A stretch of 64,000 bases of DNA from Bacillus sp. AFS073361 (GCF_002567005.1 NZ_NUZU01000038.1:1-64000), one strand, 5' to 3'; positions 35,303 to 48,221 are shown, numbered from the stretch's first letter. A program made the numbers and translations. Notes: generated by a model from the letters alone, not told the origin.

Positions 35303-36668
35303 AAATGGCAGCTTCTTCTTCAATAAACAATTCTGTTTTGGAAATTGACTCCTCAACAACCTTAACAAATTGCCCACGATTGTACGGGTATCCAGCTTGG
35401 TTAATTTTAACTTTAACAATTTTACCAATCATATCCTCTGGCGCCGAGAAAATAACCTTCATGTAGTTATCAGTGTATCCGATTAGATAACCAGAATCGG
35501 CTTCTTCTGCTGACACCTCTTCAGGGATTACTTCGAGGACTTCACCCTCAAATCTTGAAGCATATTCTTTTGCCAATTGATCAGAAAGCGCGATGAGGCG
35601 ATGAACTCGTTCATTTTTTATTTCTTCATCGACTTGGTTTTCCATCCGAGCAGCGGGAGTTCCTGTACGTTTAGAATAAGGGAACACATGTAGATCAGAA
35701 AATTTATGCTCATTAATAAAATTATATGTTTCCATAAACTCTTCCTCAGTTTCACCTGGGAAACCGACAATAACGTCAGACGTGACAGCAAGACCTGGAA
35801 GAACTTCTTTTAGTCGATCTAATCTTTCTCCAAAGAACTCCATTGTATATTTACGGCGCATTCTTTTTAAGACAGAATTCGACCCAGATTGTAACGGAAT
35901 ATGCAAATGTCGGACTACTATAGGTGAGTGTTTAATCACTTCAATTACTTCATCAGTAATCTGACTTGCTTCTATAGATGAAATGCGCAGGCGCTTTAGG
36001 CCATTTACTGCTTCCAAATCACGAAGTAATTGGGCAAGATTGTAATCCTTCATGTCTTCCCCATATCCGCCTGTGTGAATACCTGTAAGAACAATTTCTT
36101 GATAACCTGCATTAACTAATTGCTGGGCTTGCCGAATTACTTCCTTCGGATCACGTGATCTCATTAACCCGCGGGCCCAAGGAATAATACAGAAAGTACA
36201 GAAATTGTTACAACCCTCTTGAATTTTTAAAGAAGCACGAGTCCTGTCTGTAAAGGAGGGAACATCTAGTTCTTCATAGACGCGGCTTTTCATGATATTG
36301 CCAACCCCATTAATTGGCTGACGCTCAAGCTTGTATTGCTCAATATATTCAAGCATTTTTATACGGTCCTGTGTTCCCACCACAACATCAACACCAGGAA
36401 TAGCCATAATTTCAGCAGGGGATGTTTGTGCATAGCATCCTGTTACACAAATAACCGCATCAGGATTTTTCCTAACGGCACGGCGAATGACTTGACGGCT
36501 CTTTTTGTCGCCAGTATTTGTTACGGTACAAGTATTGATAATATAGACGTCCGAAATTGATTCAAAATCAACCCGTTCGTATCCTTCTTGTTTGAATAAC
36601 TGCCAAATAGCTTCAGTTTCATAATGATTAACTTTACAACCTAAAGTATGAAACGCAACTGTTGCCAT
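35301..36668 (-). CDS. mtaB: tRNA t6A37 methylthiotransferase MtaB
   Basis: Radical-SAM enzyme converting t6A to ms2t6A at position 37 of tRNAs reading ANN codons. 455 residues: N-terminal UPF0004 domain with Cys ligands (LGCKVN at residue 11, NTCTVT and GCYAQ), radical-SAM triad CNNFCTFC, and C-terminal TRAM domain. GAGGTG precedes the ATG; six bases after rsmE, so the prmA-rsmE-mtaB order of B. subtilis is kept. Confidence 0.95.
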   Translation of the reverse strand: MATVAFHTLGCKVNHYETEAIWQLFKQEGYERVDFESISDVYIINTCTVTNTGDKKSRQVIRRAVRKNPDAVICVTGCYAQTSPAEIMAIPGVDVVVGTQDRIKMLEYIEQYKLERQPINGVGNIMKSRVYEELDVPSFTDRTRASLKIQEGCNNFCTFCIIPWARGLMRSRDPKEVIRQAQQLVNAGYQEIVLTGIHTGGYGEDMKDYNLAQLLRDLEAVNGLKRLRISSIEASQITDEVIEVIKHSPIVVRHLHIPLQSGSNSVLKRMRRKYTMEFFGERLDRLKEVLPGLAVTSDVIVGFPGETEEEFMETYNFINEHKFSDLHVFPYSKRTGTPAARMENQVDEEIKNERVHRLIALSDQLAKEYASRFEGEVLEVIPEEVSAEEADSGYLIGYTDNYMKVIFSAPEDMIGKIVKVKINQAGYPYNRGQFVKVVEESISKTELFIEEEAAI

Positions 36669-36674
36669 TATTTT

Positions 36675-37424
36675 TCACCTCATTAATTCAAAATGATAGG
36701 AAATTGCCGATAGTGCATATAAAGGGGCTGTTTCGGTTCGTAATATCCTCGGACCTAACCCACAAACTGCAAAATCGCTATCCTTTAATTGCCTAACTTC
36801 TTCATCAGTTAAGCCGCCTTCTGGGCCAAAAACGATAAGGAGTGTTTCACCTTTATTGATTTTTTTTAGTGTATCAGCAAAAACGGAAGTTTCCCCTTTT
36901 CTACTCTCTTCCTCAAAGGCAACTAATTTATAATGAAAATCTTTGCTTTTTAAGAGCAAATCTTTAAAGCTAATGGCACTAAGGACATCTGGTAAAAGGG
37001 CACGATGGGATTGCTCCGCAGCTTCTTTTGCAATTTTTTGCCATCTGTCTACTTTTTTCGCTGCTTTTTTTTCATCCCATTTAACAACTGAACGAGCTGC
37101 TGCAAATGGTAGGAATTGATACGCACCTAGTTCTGTTCCTTTTTGGATAATCCATTCCAACTTGTCCCCTTTAGGCAGTCCACTAGCAATCGTAATTGAA
37201 ATGGGCAGTTCAGAAACCCCATCTATCCATTGTACAACGTCTGCAACAACACTTGTATCGGTAATTTCTGCAAGAGCACATACTGCTTGCTTCCCCTCTA
37301 GATCAACACAAATAATTTGGTCACCAATTTGCATGCGCATAACTTTTACGATATGATGGCGGTCTTCATCATCAATCAAAAAGCGCCCGTCGTTTACTCG
37401 TTGTTTAACAAAGTATCGTTGCAC
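36675..37424 (-). CDS. rsmE: 16S rRNA (uracil1498-N3)-methyltransferase RsmE
   Basis: SPOUT-class methyltransferase of 249 residues. PUA-like N-terminal part (HHIVKVMRM), then the trefoil-knot domain with IASGLPKGDKLEWIIQKGTELG, the VFGPEGGLTDEE SAM-binding loop and GPRILRTETAPLYALS. GTG start with GAGGG upstream. Preceded by a terminator downstream of prmA, so it may have its own promoter. Confidence 0.95.
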   Translation of the reverse strand: MQRYFVKQRVNDGRFLIDDEDRHHIVKVMRMQIGDQIICVDLEGKQAVCALAEITDTSVVADVVQWIDGVSELPISITIASGLPKGDKLEWIIQKGTELGAYQFLPFAAARSVVKWDEKKAAKKVDRWQKIAKEAAEQSHRALLPDVLSAISFKDLLLKSKDFHYKLVAFEEESRKGETSVFADTLKKINKGETLLIVFGPEGGLTDEEVRQLKDSDFAVCGLGPRILRTETAPLYALSAISYHFELMR

Positions 37425-37486
37425 ACTTTTGCACCCTCTCTTAAACCATTTGCACTTTTAATTATTTTATTATTTCCTATACAATG

Positions 37487-37511
37487 AAAAAAAGGGGTAT
37501 GTTCCCCCCCT
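37487..37511 (-). terminator. terminator between prmA and rsmE
   Basis: GGGG and CCCC pair across AACATA on the minus strand, followed by TTTTTTT. The stem is short but GC-only. Confidence 0.65.
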
Positions 37512-37521
37512 TATTCAACCA

Positions 37522-38463
37522 TTATATCCGTTTGGCAACAATAGCAACCCAATCTTCCATCAAAATAGTTTCGGATATCTCAAAGCCAACAGCCACTAAC
37601 GCATCTTTGACTTGATCTTTTTTCTGCTGAATGATCCCAGAGGCAATGAACGATCCGCCAGGTTTGACAACTTTTGCAGCATCTTCAGTAAACCGTAAAA
37701 TTACTTCGGCCAATATATTAGCTACAATAACATCAGCAGAATTTTCCTCTACCCCATCCAATAGATTATTTTGGGCAGTAACTGCTCGATCGCTTACTTT
37801 ATTAAGTTTAATATTCACTCTGGCTGTTGTTACTGCTACTTCATCAAGATCAAATGCACGAACATCTTCAGCACCTAGCATAGCTGCGGCAATGCTTAAA
37901 ACTCCCGATCCCGTTCCCACATCGATAACCCGGTCACCAGGACGAACAGTTCTTTCAAGAGCCTGAATACACAAGACAGTAGTCGGATGTGTTCCAGTTC
38001 CAAACGCCATTCCTGGATCTAATTCAATGATTAATTCATCACTGCTGACCGGAGTATAAATCTCCCAAGTTGGTACTATTGTAAATTTTTCAGAAATTTT
38101 CACAGGATGATAATATTTTTTCCATGCTGTTGCCCATTCTTCTTCATTTACTTCACTTATTGTCACTTTATTTTTACCGATATCGATATTATGAATAATC
38201 AAATTATTAATGGATTCCTTAATGGCATCCACCGTTTCACCTAAAAAGCTATTAACCGGAAGGTACGCCTTTAAAATCACGCCTTCATCTGGATAATCAT
38301 CGGGATTGAGTTGATAGATTTCTCCAAATTGATCTTGTCTTTCTTTCGTTAGTTCAAATGGATCTTCAATGACTACGCCACTCGCCCCAGCTTCGTGCAA
38401 AATATGAGAAATAGGTTCAATCGCCTCATTTGTTGTGTGAATACTGATTTCAGACCATTTCAC
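37522..38463 (-). CDS. prmA: ribosomal protein L11 methyltransferase PrmA
   Basis: Trimethylates L11 using SAM; cytosolic. About 313 residues from GTG 38463 (N-terminus [14 protein letters not shown], the family's normal start), with GGAG nine bases upstream; a TTG five codons earlier overlaps that site. N-terminal L11-binding domain, [14 protein letters not shown] linker, SAM motif DVGTGSG and catalytic-region NILAEVI. Follows dnaJ by 18 bases. Confidence 0.95.
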   Translation of the reverse strand: MKWSEISIHTTNEAIEPISHILHEAGASGVVIEDPFELTKERQDQFGEIYQLNPDDYPDEGVILKAYLPVNSFLGETVDAIKESINNLIIHNIDIGKNKVTISEVNEEEWATAWKKYYHPVKISEKFTIVPTWEIYTPVSSDELIIELDPGMAFGTGTHPTTVLCIQALERTVRPGDRVIDVGTGSGVLSIAAAMLGAEDVRAFDLDEVAVTTARVNIKLNKVSDRAVTAQNNLLDGVEENSADVIVANILAEVILRFTEDAAKVVKPGGSFIASGIIQQKKDQVKDALVAVGFEISETILMEDWVAIVAKRI

Positions 38464-38481
38464 ATCTACCAACTCCAATCC

Positions 38482-39609
38482 TTACTCGCTTTTAAAGGCA
38501 CGTTTTACTTTTGAGAAAAAACTTTCTTCGTGTTCACCAATCGGTGAAGAGCCACTAAGCTCTGCGAATTCTTTTAAAAGCTGCTTCTGTTTATCAGATA
38601 ACTTTGTTGGGGTAATAATTCGAACAATAATATATTGATCGCCAACACCGTATCCACGAACATTAGGAACACCTTTTCCTTTTAAACGGAATTTTTTCCC
38701 CGTTTGAGTACCTGCAGGAATTTTTAGTTTCACTTTCCCGTGTAGGGTAGGCACTTCAATCTCATCACCTAGTGACGCTTGAACGAAAGTGATCGGCATT
38801 TCACAATAAATATCATCGCCATCTCTTTCAAAAAACTCATGCTGCCTTACTTGGAATACAACATAAAGATCCCCTGGAGGTCCACCGTTAATTCCTGCTT
38901 CTCCCTGTCCAGACATACGGAGTTGTTGACCATCATCAATACCCGCAGGGATTTTAACATGAATTTTCTTGCGTTTTTGTACTTTTCCTTTACCACCGCA
39001 AGTAGAACATTTATGTTTAATTTCTTTCCCTGTCCCATGACAGTGATTACAAGTACGTCGGTTGACGATTCTTCCAAATGGAGTATTTTGCTCTACATTT
39101 AACTGACCTGTTCCATGACAGTGCTGGCAAGTCTCTGGTTTCGTTCCAGGCTTCGCACCAGAACCGCTACATGTTCCACAAGTTTCTTCGCGAGGAATTT
39201 CAATATCTGTTTCTTTCCCAAAGGCTGCTTCTTCAAAAGAAACCGTCATCGTGTACTGAAGATCTGCTCCTTGTCTTGGGGCGTTTGGATCACGTCTTCT
39301 TCCGCCTCCACCGCCGCCAAAGAAAGTATTAAAGATGTCCTCAAATCCTCCAAAGCCGCCGCCGAAATCACCGCCGCCAAATCCTTGGTTTGGATCCGTA
39401 TGGCCAAATTGGTCATAATGGGCCTTTTTCTGATCATCGCTTAATACTTCATATGCCTCTGTTATTTCTTTAAATTTATCTGCCGCATCTGCTGCTTTAT
39501 TAATATCTGGATGATATTGTTTTGATAGCTTTCGATAGGCCTTTTTTATTTCATCCTTTGAAGCACTTTTACTTAGCCCTAGTACTTCATAGTAATCCCG
39601 TTTACTCAT
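38482..39609 (-). CDS. dnaJ: chaperone DnaJ (Hsp40)
   Basis: Co-chaperone stimulating DnaK ATPase. 375 residues: J domain (1-70) with HPD at about 33-35, Gly/Phe-rich stretch (about 75-115), four Cys-x-x-Cys-x-Gly-x-Gly zinc repeats ([32 protein letters not shown]), then the C-terminal client-binding domains. A hairpin terminator and repeat copy C separate it from dnaK, so dnaK/dnaJ ratio may be set there. Confidence 0.97.
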   Translation of the reverse strand: MSKRDYYEVLGLSKSASKDEIKKAYRKLSKQYHPDINKAADAADKFKEITEAYEVLSDDQKKAHYDQFGHTDPNQGFGGGDFGGGFGGFEDIFNTFFGGGGGGRRRDPNAPRQGADLQYTMTVSFEEAAFGKETDIEIPREETCGTCSGSGAKPGTKPETCQHCHGTGQLNVEQNTPFGRIVNRRTCNHCHGTGKEIKHKCSTCGGKGKVQKRKKIHVKIPAGIDDGQQLRMSGQGEAGINGGPPGDLYVVFQVRQHEFFERDGDDIYCEMPITFVQASLGDEIEVPTLHGKVKLKIPAGTQTGKKFRLKGKGVPNVRGYGVGDQYIIVRIITPTKLSDKQKQLLKEFAELSGSSPIGEHEESFFSKVKRAFKSE

Positions 39610-39672
39610 GATTACCCACTCCCGAATCTGTCACATAAAGGTTATTGTATCATTCATCACAATGTTAATGCA

Positions 39673-39712
39673 ATAAAAAAGCCAAAGCCCATAGTTCTGA
39701 CTTTGACTTTTT
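39673..39712 (-). terminator. terminator/attenuator between dnaK and dnaJ
   Basis: AGTCAAAG and CTTTGGCT arms (39701-39708 and 39680-39687) with a 13-nt loop are followed by TTTTTTA on the minus strand. Placed inside the heat-shock operon it would reduce dnaJ relative to dnaK. Confidence 0.75.
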
Positions 39713-39737
39713 TCTGAGCTGTGAAAACTTGGATAAA

Positions 39738-39771
39738 TGTCTAGCTCCTGCGCCTAGGCGCTTCCGCTTTT

Positions 39772-39772
<1 letters not shown>
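39738..39772 (+). repeat. minimal intergenic repeat, copy C
   Basis: 35 bases consisting almost only of the two conserved ends of copies A and B: TGTCTAGCTCC, then a GCGCCTAGGCGC palindrome, then CTTCCGCTTTTC. Its last base is also the last base of the dnaK stop codon (TAG, 39772-39774). Confidence 0.75.
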
Positions 39773-41619
<1,847 letters not shown>

Positions 41620-41637
41620 CTAAAAATATATGTAGTT

Positions 41638-42237
41638 TTATTGATTTACTTTCACCATTGCAGCTCGAATCACACGGTCTTTTAATAAGTAACCTTTTTG
41701 AAATTCATCCGTTACAATGTTTGGACCATAATTCTCATCTTCACCCTGCATGACAGCTTGATGCTGATGTGGATTAAATTCTTTACCTACAGATTCAATT
41801 GGTTCAACACCCTCATTTTTCAAGGCATCAAGCAAACTGCGGTAAACCATGTCCATTCCTTGTAGAAGTGTCTTAGTTTGTTCATTATCTGCTTCAATTT
41901 TCATTGCTCTTTCAAAGTTGTCAATTGCAGGCAATAAATCGGTAATAAGTTTTTGTGCTCTATATTTTTGGCTCGCTTCTAGATCTAACCTAGAACGTCT
42001 CCGGAAATTATCAAAGTCTGCTTGCAAGCGTAGATATCGATTATCTGCTTCCTCTAACTTTTCTTTCAATAATTGAATTTCTTGGTCTTTTTCATCAACC
42101 GGTGAATCCTCTGTTTGTTCTGTTGCTGCACCTTCGTCAAAAACAGTCTCAACCGTTTTTTCTTCGGTAAGTTCAACATTATCAGTACTTTCAACTTCCA
42201 TTTCTTCATTTAACGTATTGTTATTCTCGTTTGTCAA
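41638..42237 (-). CDS. grpE: nucleotide exchange factor GrpE
   Basis: Releases ADP from DnaK. About 199 residues: acidic, disordered N-terminus (about 1-55), long coiled coil ([21 protein letters not shown] region) and C-terminal beta domain ending [19 protein letters not shown] chose TTG 42237, since GGGAGGTGAG sits six to eight bases upstream; the longer frame with ATG 42270 has no site and its coding would include that site. Confidence 0.95.
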   Translation of the reverse strand: MTNENNNTLNEEMEVESTDNVELTEEKTVETVFDEGAATEQTEDSPVDEKDQEIQLLKEKLEEADNRYLRLQADFDNFRRRSRLDLEASQKYRAQKLITDLLPAIDNFERAMKIEADNEQTKTLLQGMDMVYRSLLDALKNEGVEPIESVGKEFNPHQHQAVMQGEDENYGPNIVTDEFQKGYLLKDRVIRAAMVKVNQ

Positions 42238-42343
42238 CTTACTCACCTCCCTTAAAGCATTTACTGTCATTTATAGGATAATTCATTTTCATAGGAAAAG
42301 GGGGTTGAAACAGGTATTTCACCCCTATTCAATATTACCCGAG

Positions 42344-43378
42344 CTATTTATTTTGATACAATTTCGTCCAGACAGCCGTTAAATCCTTACTTAAAAATTG
42401 TAATAAGCTAATGACTCGGGAATATTCCATCCTTGTAGGACCTAGAATGGCAATCGTCCCTAAATTTTCAACACCAGCCGTATAGGTAGCTGTGATTAAA
42501 CTGCAATTATCCATGACACTATTATTATTTTCCGTACCAATTTTAACTTGAATTCCAGCTGAATCATTTCTGATTAAATTATACATCCACTCTTCCTGAT
42601 CAATCATCGTTAATAGGCTGCGAAGTTTTGATACATCATGAAACTCTGGCTGGCTTAACATATTGGTCTTTCCAGCGAAGAAAAGTTTTTCATTAACTGG
42701 CATTTTTAATGAATCAGCGATAGTATGCAGCATTAAGTCATAATCATGGATATGCTGCCTTAAAAGCATCGCTACTTCTTTATAAATCTTATCATTCAGG
42801 TCTTCGAGAGGTACGCCGGATAAACGATCGTTCAAAATGTTCACTGTTTTTTCTAAATCACTGGCATCTACTGATGCTGGTAATGAAAAAGTCCTATTTT
42901 CTACATGGCCCGTATCTGTAACAAAAATAGCTACGGCTGTTTCTTTGTTTAAAGGGATAATTTGAATTTTTTTCAACTTATTAATACTAACAGCCGGACC
43001 AAGAACAATTGATGTGTAATTCGTTAAGTCCGATAATATTTTCGCGGACCTTTGGATAATTTTTTCGAATTCGAAAATTTTCTCAGCAAAAATCGACTGA
43101 ATGATAGATGTATCATGTTGATTTAATACTTGCGGAGACAATAAATGATCCACATAATAGCGATATCCTTTTTCAGATGGGACACGACCTGAAGAGGTAT
43201 GTGTCTTTTCAATATACCCCAACTCTTCAAGGTCGGACATTTCATTACGAATGGTTGCCGAACTGAAAGAAATCTCTTTCTTTTTCGACAAACTTCTTGA
43301 GCCGACTGGTTGGGCAGATCGAATAAAGTCATCAACAATAACCTGAAGAATTAACAATTGACGATCTGTTAGCAACAT
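42344..43378 (-). CDS. hrcA: heat-inducible transcription repressor HrcA
   Basis: 344-residue repressor binding CIRCE; needs GroEL to stay active, so titration by unfolded protein induces the operon. N-terminal winged helix ([31 protein letters not shown]), then GAF-like domain and inserted dimerisation segment. GAGGTGATGA precedes the ATG. Its own CIRCE site lies 13 bases upstream of the start. Confidence 0.97.
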   Translation of the reverse strand: MLLTDRQLLILQVIVDDFIRSAQPVGSRSLSKKKEISFSSATIRNEMSDLEELGYIEKTHTSSGRVPSEKGYRYYVDHLLSPQVLNQHDTSIIQSIFAEKIFEFEKIIQRSAKILSDLTNYTSIVLGPAVSINKLKKIQIIPLNKETAVAIFVTDTGHVENRTFSLPASVDASDLEKTVNILNDRLSGVPLEDLNDKIYKEVAMLLRQHIHDYDLMLHTIADSLKMPVNEKLFFAGKTNMLSQPEFHDVSKLRSLLTMIDQEEWMYNLIRNDSAGIQVKIGTENNNSVMDNCSLITATYTAGVENLGTIAILGPTRMEYSRVISLLQFLSKDLTAVWTKLYQNK

Positions 43379-43390
43379 TCATCACCTCTG

Positions 43391-43417
43391 TTAGCACTCC
43401 TAGTTAACGAGTGCTAA
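43391..43417 (-). promoter_or_regulatory. CIRCE operator
   Basis: Perfect inverted repeat TTAGCACTC (43391-43399), nine-base spacer, GAGTGCTAA (43409-43417): the exact HrcA operator consensus. It lies between the predicted -10 and the hrcA ribosome binding site, in the early transcribed region. No second CIRCE was seen before grpE, dnaK or dnaJ. Confidence 0.97.
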
Positions 43418-43429
43418 TTATATTAATAA

Positions 43430-43457
43430 ATTATCAAATGAAGGGGGATGGTGTCAA
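43430..43457 (-). promoter_or_regulatory. sigma-A promoter of hrcA-grpE-dnaK-dnaJ
   Basis: Perfect TTGACA (43452-43457), 16-base spacer, GATAAT (43430-43435), just upstream of CIRCE. Confidence 0.88.
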
Positions 43458-43507
43458 TCAAAAAGAACAGGAAACCGCACATATCAAGACAATAATTATT
43501 ATCTTGC

Positions 43508-44641
43508 TTACCTTAAAAATGCCTGGAATACCTCATTTCCTAGCAGTCTACCCTTTTTTGTTAAAAATATATGATTTTTTCCCACATCTAACCACTGTTT
43601 TGCCGTTAATTCTCTAATCTCTTTTTCGAATAATTGAAGGGGATCTTCCGCAAATTTTTCAATAAAATGAGGAATGGCAACACCGGCAGTTTTTCGCAGC
43701 CCCAAAAACATTTCCTCTTCCATTTGCTCAATTTTTGATGTTTGATGTTCTTCCATTACCGGTAGGCTGCCATTGTTTATTTGCTCCATATACCTTTTTA
43801 AGGGACCAATATTCGAACGTCTTATCCCATTTAAATAGCTATGTGCACCTGCCCCAAACCCATAATAGGAATCGTTATTCCAATAGGTAAGGTTATGTCT
43901 GCTCTCATACCCTGGTTTAGAAAAATTGCTAATTTCATATTGGTTGAAACCATGCTTTTCCATTTCTTCCATTAGCAATTCGTACATCGAAGCTTCCACA
44001 TCCTCACCAGGAGTTGGCAGTTTTCCTTTTTTTAATAAATTATAAAAAACAGTTTTTGGCTCAATGATTAAGGAATAGGCAGAATAGTGTGTGATATCAA
44101 GTGAAAAAGCCTCTTTTAATGTTTCCTTGAAATCCGTAAGAGTTTGTGAAGGTAAACTAAAGATAAGATCAATACTGATATTTTCAAAACCTATAGATTT
44201 TGCTTTATCAATGGTTTGGTAAACATCTTTCGCTTTGTGGACACGGCCGATTTTCTGCAGTAGTTCCTCATTAAACGTTTGAACTCCAAGGCTAATCCGG
44301 TTGACCCCGGCCTCTTTTAATATTTCTAATTTTCCTTCCGTTAAATCACCAGGATTCGCCTCAAAGGTAAATTCTATAGTCTCATCCTTTGGTAAAATTC
44401 TGTTAATACTTTCACAAAATTGATAAAGTTGCTTCTCAGTTAACGATGTCGGTGTACCCCCACCCACAAATATCGTCTCAAGAGACGTTGTTCGAAATTG
44501 GGTTAAAGTCAGTTTCATTTCTTGTTCAAGTGCTTTTAGGTAATCATCAACCGGCTGACCCTTTAGATACACTTTATTAAAATCACAATAATGGCAAATA
44601 TGCTCACAAAAAGGGATATGGAGATAGGCTGATTTAATCAT
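43508..44641 (-). CDS. hemW: radical SAM heme chaperone HemW (HemN-like)
   Basis: About 377 residues. Radical-SAM triad CEHICHYCDFNK near the N-terminus, GGGTPTSL, and the C-terminal HemW domain; the residues after the triad (no fourth Cys of true HemN) place it with HemW, a heme-binding chaperone for respiratory enzymes, rather than coproporphyrinogen dehydrogenase. ATG 44641 follows AAGGAAGTG; a longer frame start lacks a site. Located between lepA and hrcA as B. subtilis hemN/hemW. Confidence 0.92.
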   Translation of the reverse strand: MIKSAYLHIPFCEHICHYCDFNKVYLKGQPVDDYLKALEQEMKLTLTQFRTTSLETIFVGGGTPTSLTEKQLYQFCESINRILPKDETIEFTFEANPGDLTEGKLEILKEAGVNRISLGVQTFNEELLQKIGRVHKAKDVYQTIDKAKSIGFENISIDLIFSLPSQTLTDFKETLKEAFSLDITHYSAYSLIIEPKTVFYNLLKKGKLPTPGEDVEASMYELLMEEMEKHGFNQYEISNFSKPGYESRHNLTYWNNDSYYGFGAGAHSYLNGIRRSNIGPLKRYMEQINNGSLPVMEEHQTSKIEQMEEEMFLGLRKTAGVAIPHFIEKFAEDPLQLFEKEIRELTAKQWLDVGKNHIFLTKKGRLLGNEVFQAFLR

Positions 44642-44720
44642 TTCGTTCACTTCCTTATTCTTCAACAAAAAGAGGCTAGAATTCGCCTAAAAATATGGCT
44701 TGTCCTAACCCCCAGCTAGT

Positions 44721-46556
44721 TTATTTTTTTGTGTTGCTATCGTCCATTTTTAAGACAGCCATAAATGCTTCTTGTGGTACTTCAACGGATCCTACTTGCT
44801 TCATCCGCTTTTTACCTTCTTTTTGCTTTTCTAATAATTTTCGTTTACGAGAAATATCTCCGCCATAACATTTGGCTAAAACGTTTTTACGCATAGCCTT
44901 AATTGTAGAACGAGCAATAATTTTCTGACCTACTGCTGCCTGAATCGGAACTTCAAACTGCTGCCTTGGAATTAGCTCCTTCAGTTTTTCAACAATAATC
45001 TTCCCTCGTTCATAAGCAAAGTCTCTATGAACAATAAAGCTTAATGCATCCACTTGTTCACCATTTAACAATATGTCCATCTTAACTAGGCTGGAAGGTT
45101 TATAACCAATGAGCTCGTAATCAAAGGATGCGTAACCTCTTGTGCTTGATTTCAATTGATCAAAGAAATCATAGACAATTTCTGCTAATGGCATCTCATA
45201 GATAATACTAACCCTATTTTCTGCCAGGTATTCCATTGTCACAAAAATACCACGTTTTTGTTGGCAAAGTTCCATAATGGTCCCTACATAATCATTTGGA
45301 GCCATCATTGTAGCTTTCACATATGGCTCTTCCACACGGTCAATCTTTTGTGGATCCGGTAAATCTGATGGATTGTCGACCCTTATTTCGGAGCCATCTG
45401 TCATATGAACATGATAGATAACACTCGGTGCAGTCGTTATTAAATCAATTTTAAATTCACGTTCAATCCGTTCTTGAATAATTTCCATGTGAAGCAATCC
45501 TAAGAATCCACAACGGAAACCAAATCCAAGTGCTTGCGATGTTTCTGGTTCAAATTGAAGTGAAGAATCATTTAACTGAAGCTTTTCAAGCGCTTCACGC
45601 AAATCATTAAACTTTGCTGTATCAATTGGGTAAAGTCCACAATAAACCATTGGGTTTAGTTTCCGGTAACCTGGAAGTGGCTCTGTTGCCCCATTTTTTG
45701 CATTTGTAATCGTATCACCCACACGAGTGTCCCCGACATTTTTTATTGATGCTGATAAAAAGCCAACATCACCAACGGTTAACTCATCACGCATAGTTGC
45801 TTTTGGAGTAAATACGCCTACCTCATTTACTTCAAATTCTTTCCCTGTAGCCATCATTCTTACTTTATCGCCGACCTTAACGGTTCCTTCGACCACACGA
45901 ATGTACGCGACAACACCTCGATAGGCATCATAAAGGGAATCGAAAATAAGGGCCTTTAATGGTGCTTCTGGGTCTCCCTGTGGTGCAGGGACTTTTTGAA
46001 CGACTTGTTCAAGGATTTCTTCAATCCCAATCCCAGCCTTTGCTGAAGCTAATACGGCTTCCGAAGCATCCAAACCGATAACATCTTCAATTTCACCTCG
46101 AACACGCTCTGGATCTGCACTAGGTAAGTCAATTTTGTTAATGACGGGTAAGATTTCAAGGTCGTTATCAAGGGCAAGATAAACGTTGGCTAGTGTCTGT
46201 GCTTCAATTCCTTGTGCAGCGTCAACGACTAAAACAGCCCCTTCACATGCTGCAAGGCTCCTTGATACCTCGTACGTAAAATCGACATGTCCTGGTGTAT
46301 CAATTAGATGGAAAATATACTCTTCTCCATCTTTTGCTTTGTATTTTAACTGGACGGCATTTAATTTAATAGTAATTCCACGTTCTCTTTCAAGGTCCAT
46401 CGAATCAAGGAGCTGATCTTTCATTTCCCGAGAGGTCAATGCATTGGTTCTCTCCAAAATTCGGTCAGCTAATGTTGATTTCCCATGATCAATATGGGCA
46501 ATAATTGAGAAATTTCTAATCTTTGATTGTCGTTTGAGTCTTTCATTATTGTTCAC
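44721..46556 (-). CDS. lepA: elongation factor 4 (LepA)
   Basis: 611-residue translational GTPase acting on ribosomes in initiation/back-translocation or 30S assembly. G1 AHIDHGKS, G3 DTPGHVDF, G4 NKIDLP, domains II-III, EF-G-like domain V and the LepA-specific C-terminal domain ending near [10 protein letters not shown]. Starts [18 protein letters not shown], the usual N-terminus. Probably cotranscribed with hemW downstream. Confidence 0.97.
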   Translation of the reverse strand: MNNNERLKRQSKIRNFSIIAHIDHGKSTLADRILERTNALTSREMKDQLLDSMDLERERGITIKLNAVQLKYKAKDGEEYIFHLIDTPGHVDFTYEVSRSLAACEGAVLVVDAAQGIEAQTLANVYLALDNDLEILPVINKIDLPSADPERVRGEIEDVIGLDASEAVLASAKAGIGIEEILEQVVQKVPAPQGDPEAPLKALIFDSLYDAYRGVVAYIRVVEGTVKVGDKVRMMATGKEFEVNEVGVFTPKATMRDELTVGDVGFLSASIKNVGDTRVGDTITNAKNGATEPLPGYRKLNPMVYCGLYPIDTAKFNDLREALEKLQLNDSSLQFEPETSQALGFGFRCGFLGLLHMEIIQERIEREFKIDLITTAPSVIYHVHMTDGSEIRVDNPSDLPDPQKIDRVEEPYVKATMMAPNDYVGTIMELCQQKRGIFVTMEYLAENRVSIIYEMPLAEIVYDFFDQLKSSTRGYASFDYELIGYKPSSLVKMDILLNGEQVDALSFIVHRDFAYERGKIIVEKLKELIPRQQFEVPIQAAVGQKIIARSTIKAMRKNVLAKCYGGDISRKRKLLEKQKEGKKRMKQVGSVEVPQEAFMAVLKMDDSNTKK

Positions 46557-46634
46557 GGTCTTTCACTCCTACTATACTCGCACATATACACTATTTTGAA
46601 TTATATCAATAGGATTAACAAGATTCAATCAAAA

Positions 46635-46664
46635 TCGAAAAGCGGCACCTAACTGGTGCCACTT
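46635..46664 (-). terminator. Rho-independent terminator after yqxA
   Basis: AGTGGCACC and GGTGCCGCT pair across AGTTA on the minus strand, followed by TTTCGATTTT. Confidence 0.75.
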
Positions 46665-46672
46665 CAATTATT

Positions 46673-46999
46673 TTAATCAGCAATAAGATGAACTAATTTT
46701 TCAGAAACCCCTGATATCCCCTCAGACATCTTCTTCCCCATAGAAGAGAAAAAATTATATGCACTTATTTGTTCGAGTTTCTTTTGCTTTGCCTCTAGAT
46801 CATGACTTGAGATTTCGTTTCCCAAAAAGGTAGCTTGAAAGTTATTGTCTGCCCCATTTAAACGTACAGCATTTTGAAAATTTGGATCATCATAGCCTTT
46901 CATTTTGTGAATACCATCATTAGCCAATTGCATACCTACTAAAACAGAGATTAACATGAGAGCAGCCAAGCATAGGCTTTTTAACATGAACATCTTCAT
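46673..46999 (-). CDS. yqxA: DUF3679 family protein YqxA
   Basis: About 108 residues: N-terminal membrane segment (residues 5-22) and an extracytoplasmic helical domain; DUF3679/YqxA, cotranscribed with spoIIP in Bacillus. Function unknown. ATG 46999 follows AAGGGAGC; the longer reading would run into the spoIIP end and has no site. Begins 19 bases after the spoIIP stop. Confidence 0.82.
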   Translation of the reverse strand: MKMFMLKSLCLAALMLISVLVGMQLANDGIHKMKGYDDPNFQNAVRLNGADNNFQATFLGNEISSHDLEAKQKKLEQISAYNFFSSMGKKMSEGISGVSEKLVHLIAD

Positions 47000-47018
47000 A
47001 AAAAATGCTCCCTTACAA

Positions 47019-48221
47019 CTATTGTTTTTTTGTTGATTGTTCAACATCCTTGTTAACCTTTTCAGCCTGCCAGTAAAATTCACTAAATACATCCGCTAAG
47101 GCATCTGCGGAACGATTTAATTCTTCAAAGCTATTATCTACTCCGCCAAATTCAATCAACATGGCATTTTCAGAGAGGTTTTGATTATAGATACTATTTG
47201 AACCGGCTGCATTTTTAATAATTACTCCTCTGCTTAAGCCTTTATATTTCTTTTGAAGAAGTTCGTGGAGAGCTTTTGCAAGTTTTGCATTCTTTTCATA
47301 ATTAGGATTCTTCCCCCCGATAATAAAGGCCAGTCTCGCATAGGATTTACCTTTAATATCCACGGTTGTTTGTGCTTTTCGTTGAGAATCCCGGTGAATA
47401 TCAATCAAATAACTTATATCTTTGTTTGATGCCATGGCTGCTTGAACCACCGGACGGGATTCATCGTAGGATTGCCAAAATTTCCGCCCCTTCTTATTTA
47501 AGCTCGCCTGAATGTCTGTTTTATTAACAGTTGTTCCGATTCCTCTGTCCTCGAGACTTGCTTTTAAATGATCACCAATATTCATCACATTGATTTTCGA
47601 ATGATATGCAAGGTTGGGATTTGTTACCCCTTTTAAATATGGAAGATAGGATTCCCGATTATGCGAGAAGTATAGATAGACTACCTTCCGATTACCAGTG
47701 GTTTGATCTGGTGCTGACGGGGTATTCTCACTAGATGGATGCTCGGTAATTTCTAAATCTGTCAAGGCTGCCTCTCGTTCCGCTTTCATAATATCAAGCG
47801 GCGGGGCAGATTCAATCGGCATATTTGTGTAGTTCGTCCCCTCACCAGCGACTAGAATTTTTCCATCAAATTCATAAAAACCTGGGAGTTCTCTTCCTAA
47901 GAGACTTCGGGGATCATTCAAATTAATATTGCTTGATAGCTTAAATACAAGGTTCGTTAATGTTGGAGCTGAGGTCCAATCTTGTTCAACGGATAAGAAA
48001 TGATGATTTTCCCAACCCATTAATTGATAGAGCAATTCCCCATTTACATTTGTAGCTGCCTGATTTACTGAAGACGACATCGGTCGATATTGTGGCTTTA
48101 ACGAGGTTAACAACCCACTAATAGAGAAAATCAAAAGCATAAATAGTAACAATAATCCAGCGGCTTTAAGTAGACTTGTCCCTTGCACCATAACAAAAGT
48201 TCCTGAATTTCTAGCCTTCAT
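47019..48221 (-). CDS. spoIIP: stage II sporulation protein P (SpoIIP), cell-wall hydrolase
   Basis: Amidase and endopeptidase that, with SpoIID and SpoIIM, degrades septal peptidoglycan to drive engulfment. 400 residues from ATG 48221, preceded by GAGGTG; a slightly longer frame overlaps that site. One membrane anchor (about 18-40), linker to about 170, and C-terminal amidase domain with VYLYFSHNRESYLPYL, LIDIHRDSQRK (metal ligands) and MLIEFGGVDNS (catalytic Glu). Lies downstream of gpr after a terminator, as in B. subtilis. Confidence 0.95.
   Translation of the reverse strand: MKARNSGTFVMVQGTSLLKAAGLLLLFMLLIFSISGLLTSLKPQYRPMSSSVNQAATNVNGELLYQLMGWENHHFLSVEQDWTSAPTLTNLVFKLSSNINLNDPRSLLGRELPGFYEFDGKILVAGEGTNYTNMPIESAPPLDIMKAEREAALTDLEITEHPSSENTPSAPDQTTGNRKVVYLYFSHNRESYLPYLKGVTNPNLAYHSKINVMNIGDHLKASLEDRGIGTTVNKTDIQASLNKKGRKFWQSYDESRPVVQAAMASNKDISYLIDIHRDSQRKAQTTVDIKGKSYARLAFIIGGKNPNYEKNAKLAKALHELLQKKYKGLSRGVIIKNAAGSNSIYNQNLSENAMLIEFGGVDNSFEELNRSADALADVFSEFYWQAEKVNKDVEQSTKKQ

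Noticed and set aside
44721-46556. Searched lepA/hemW and other long housekeeping operons for hidden mobile, phage or defence genes
   Set aside because: All frames on the coding strand belong to recognised conserved families and synteny is uninterrupted; other-frame readings are shadows.
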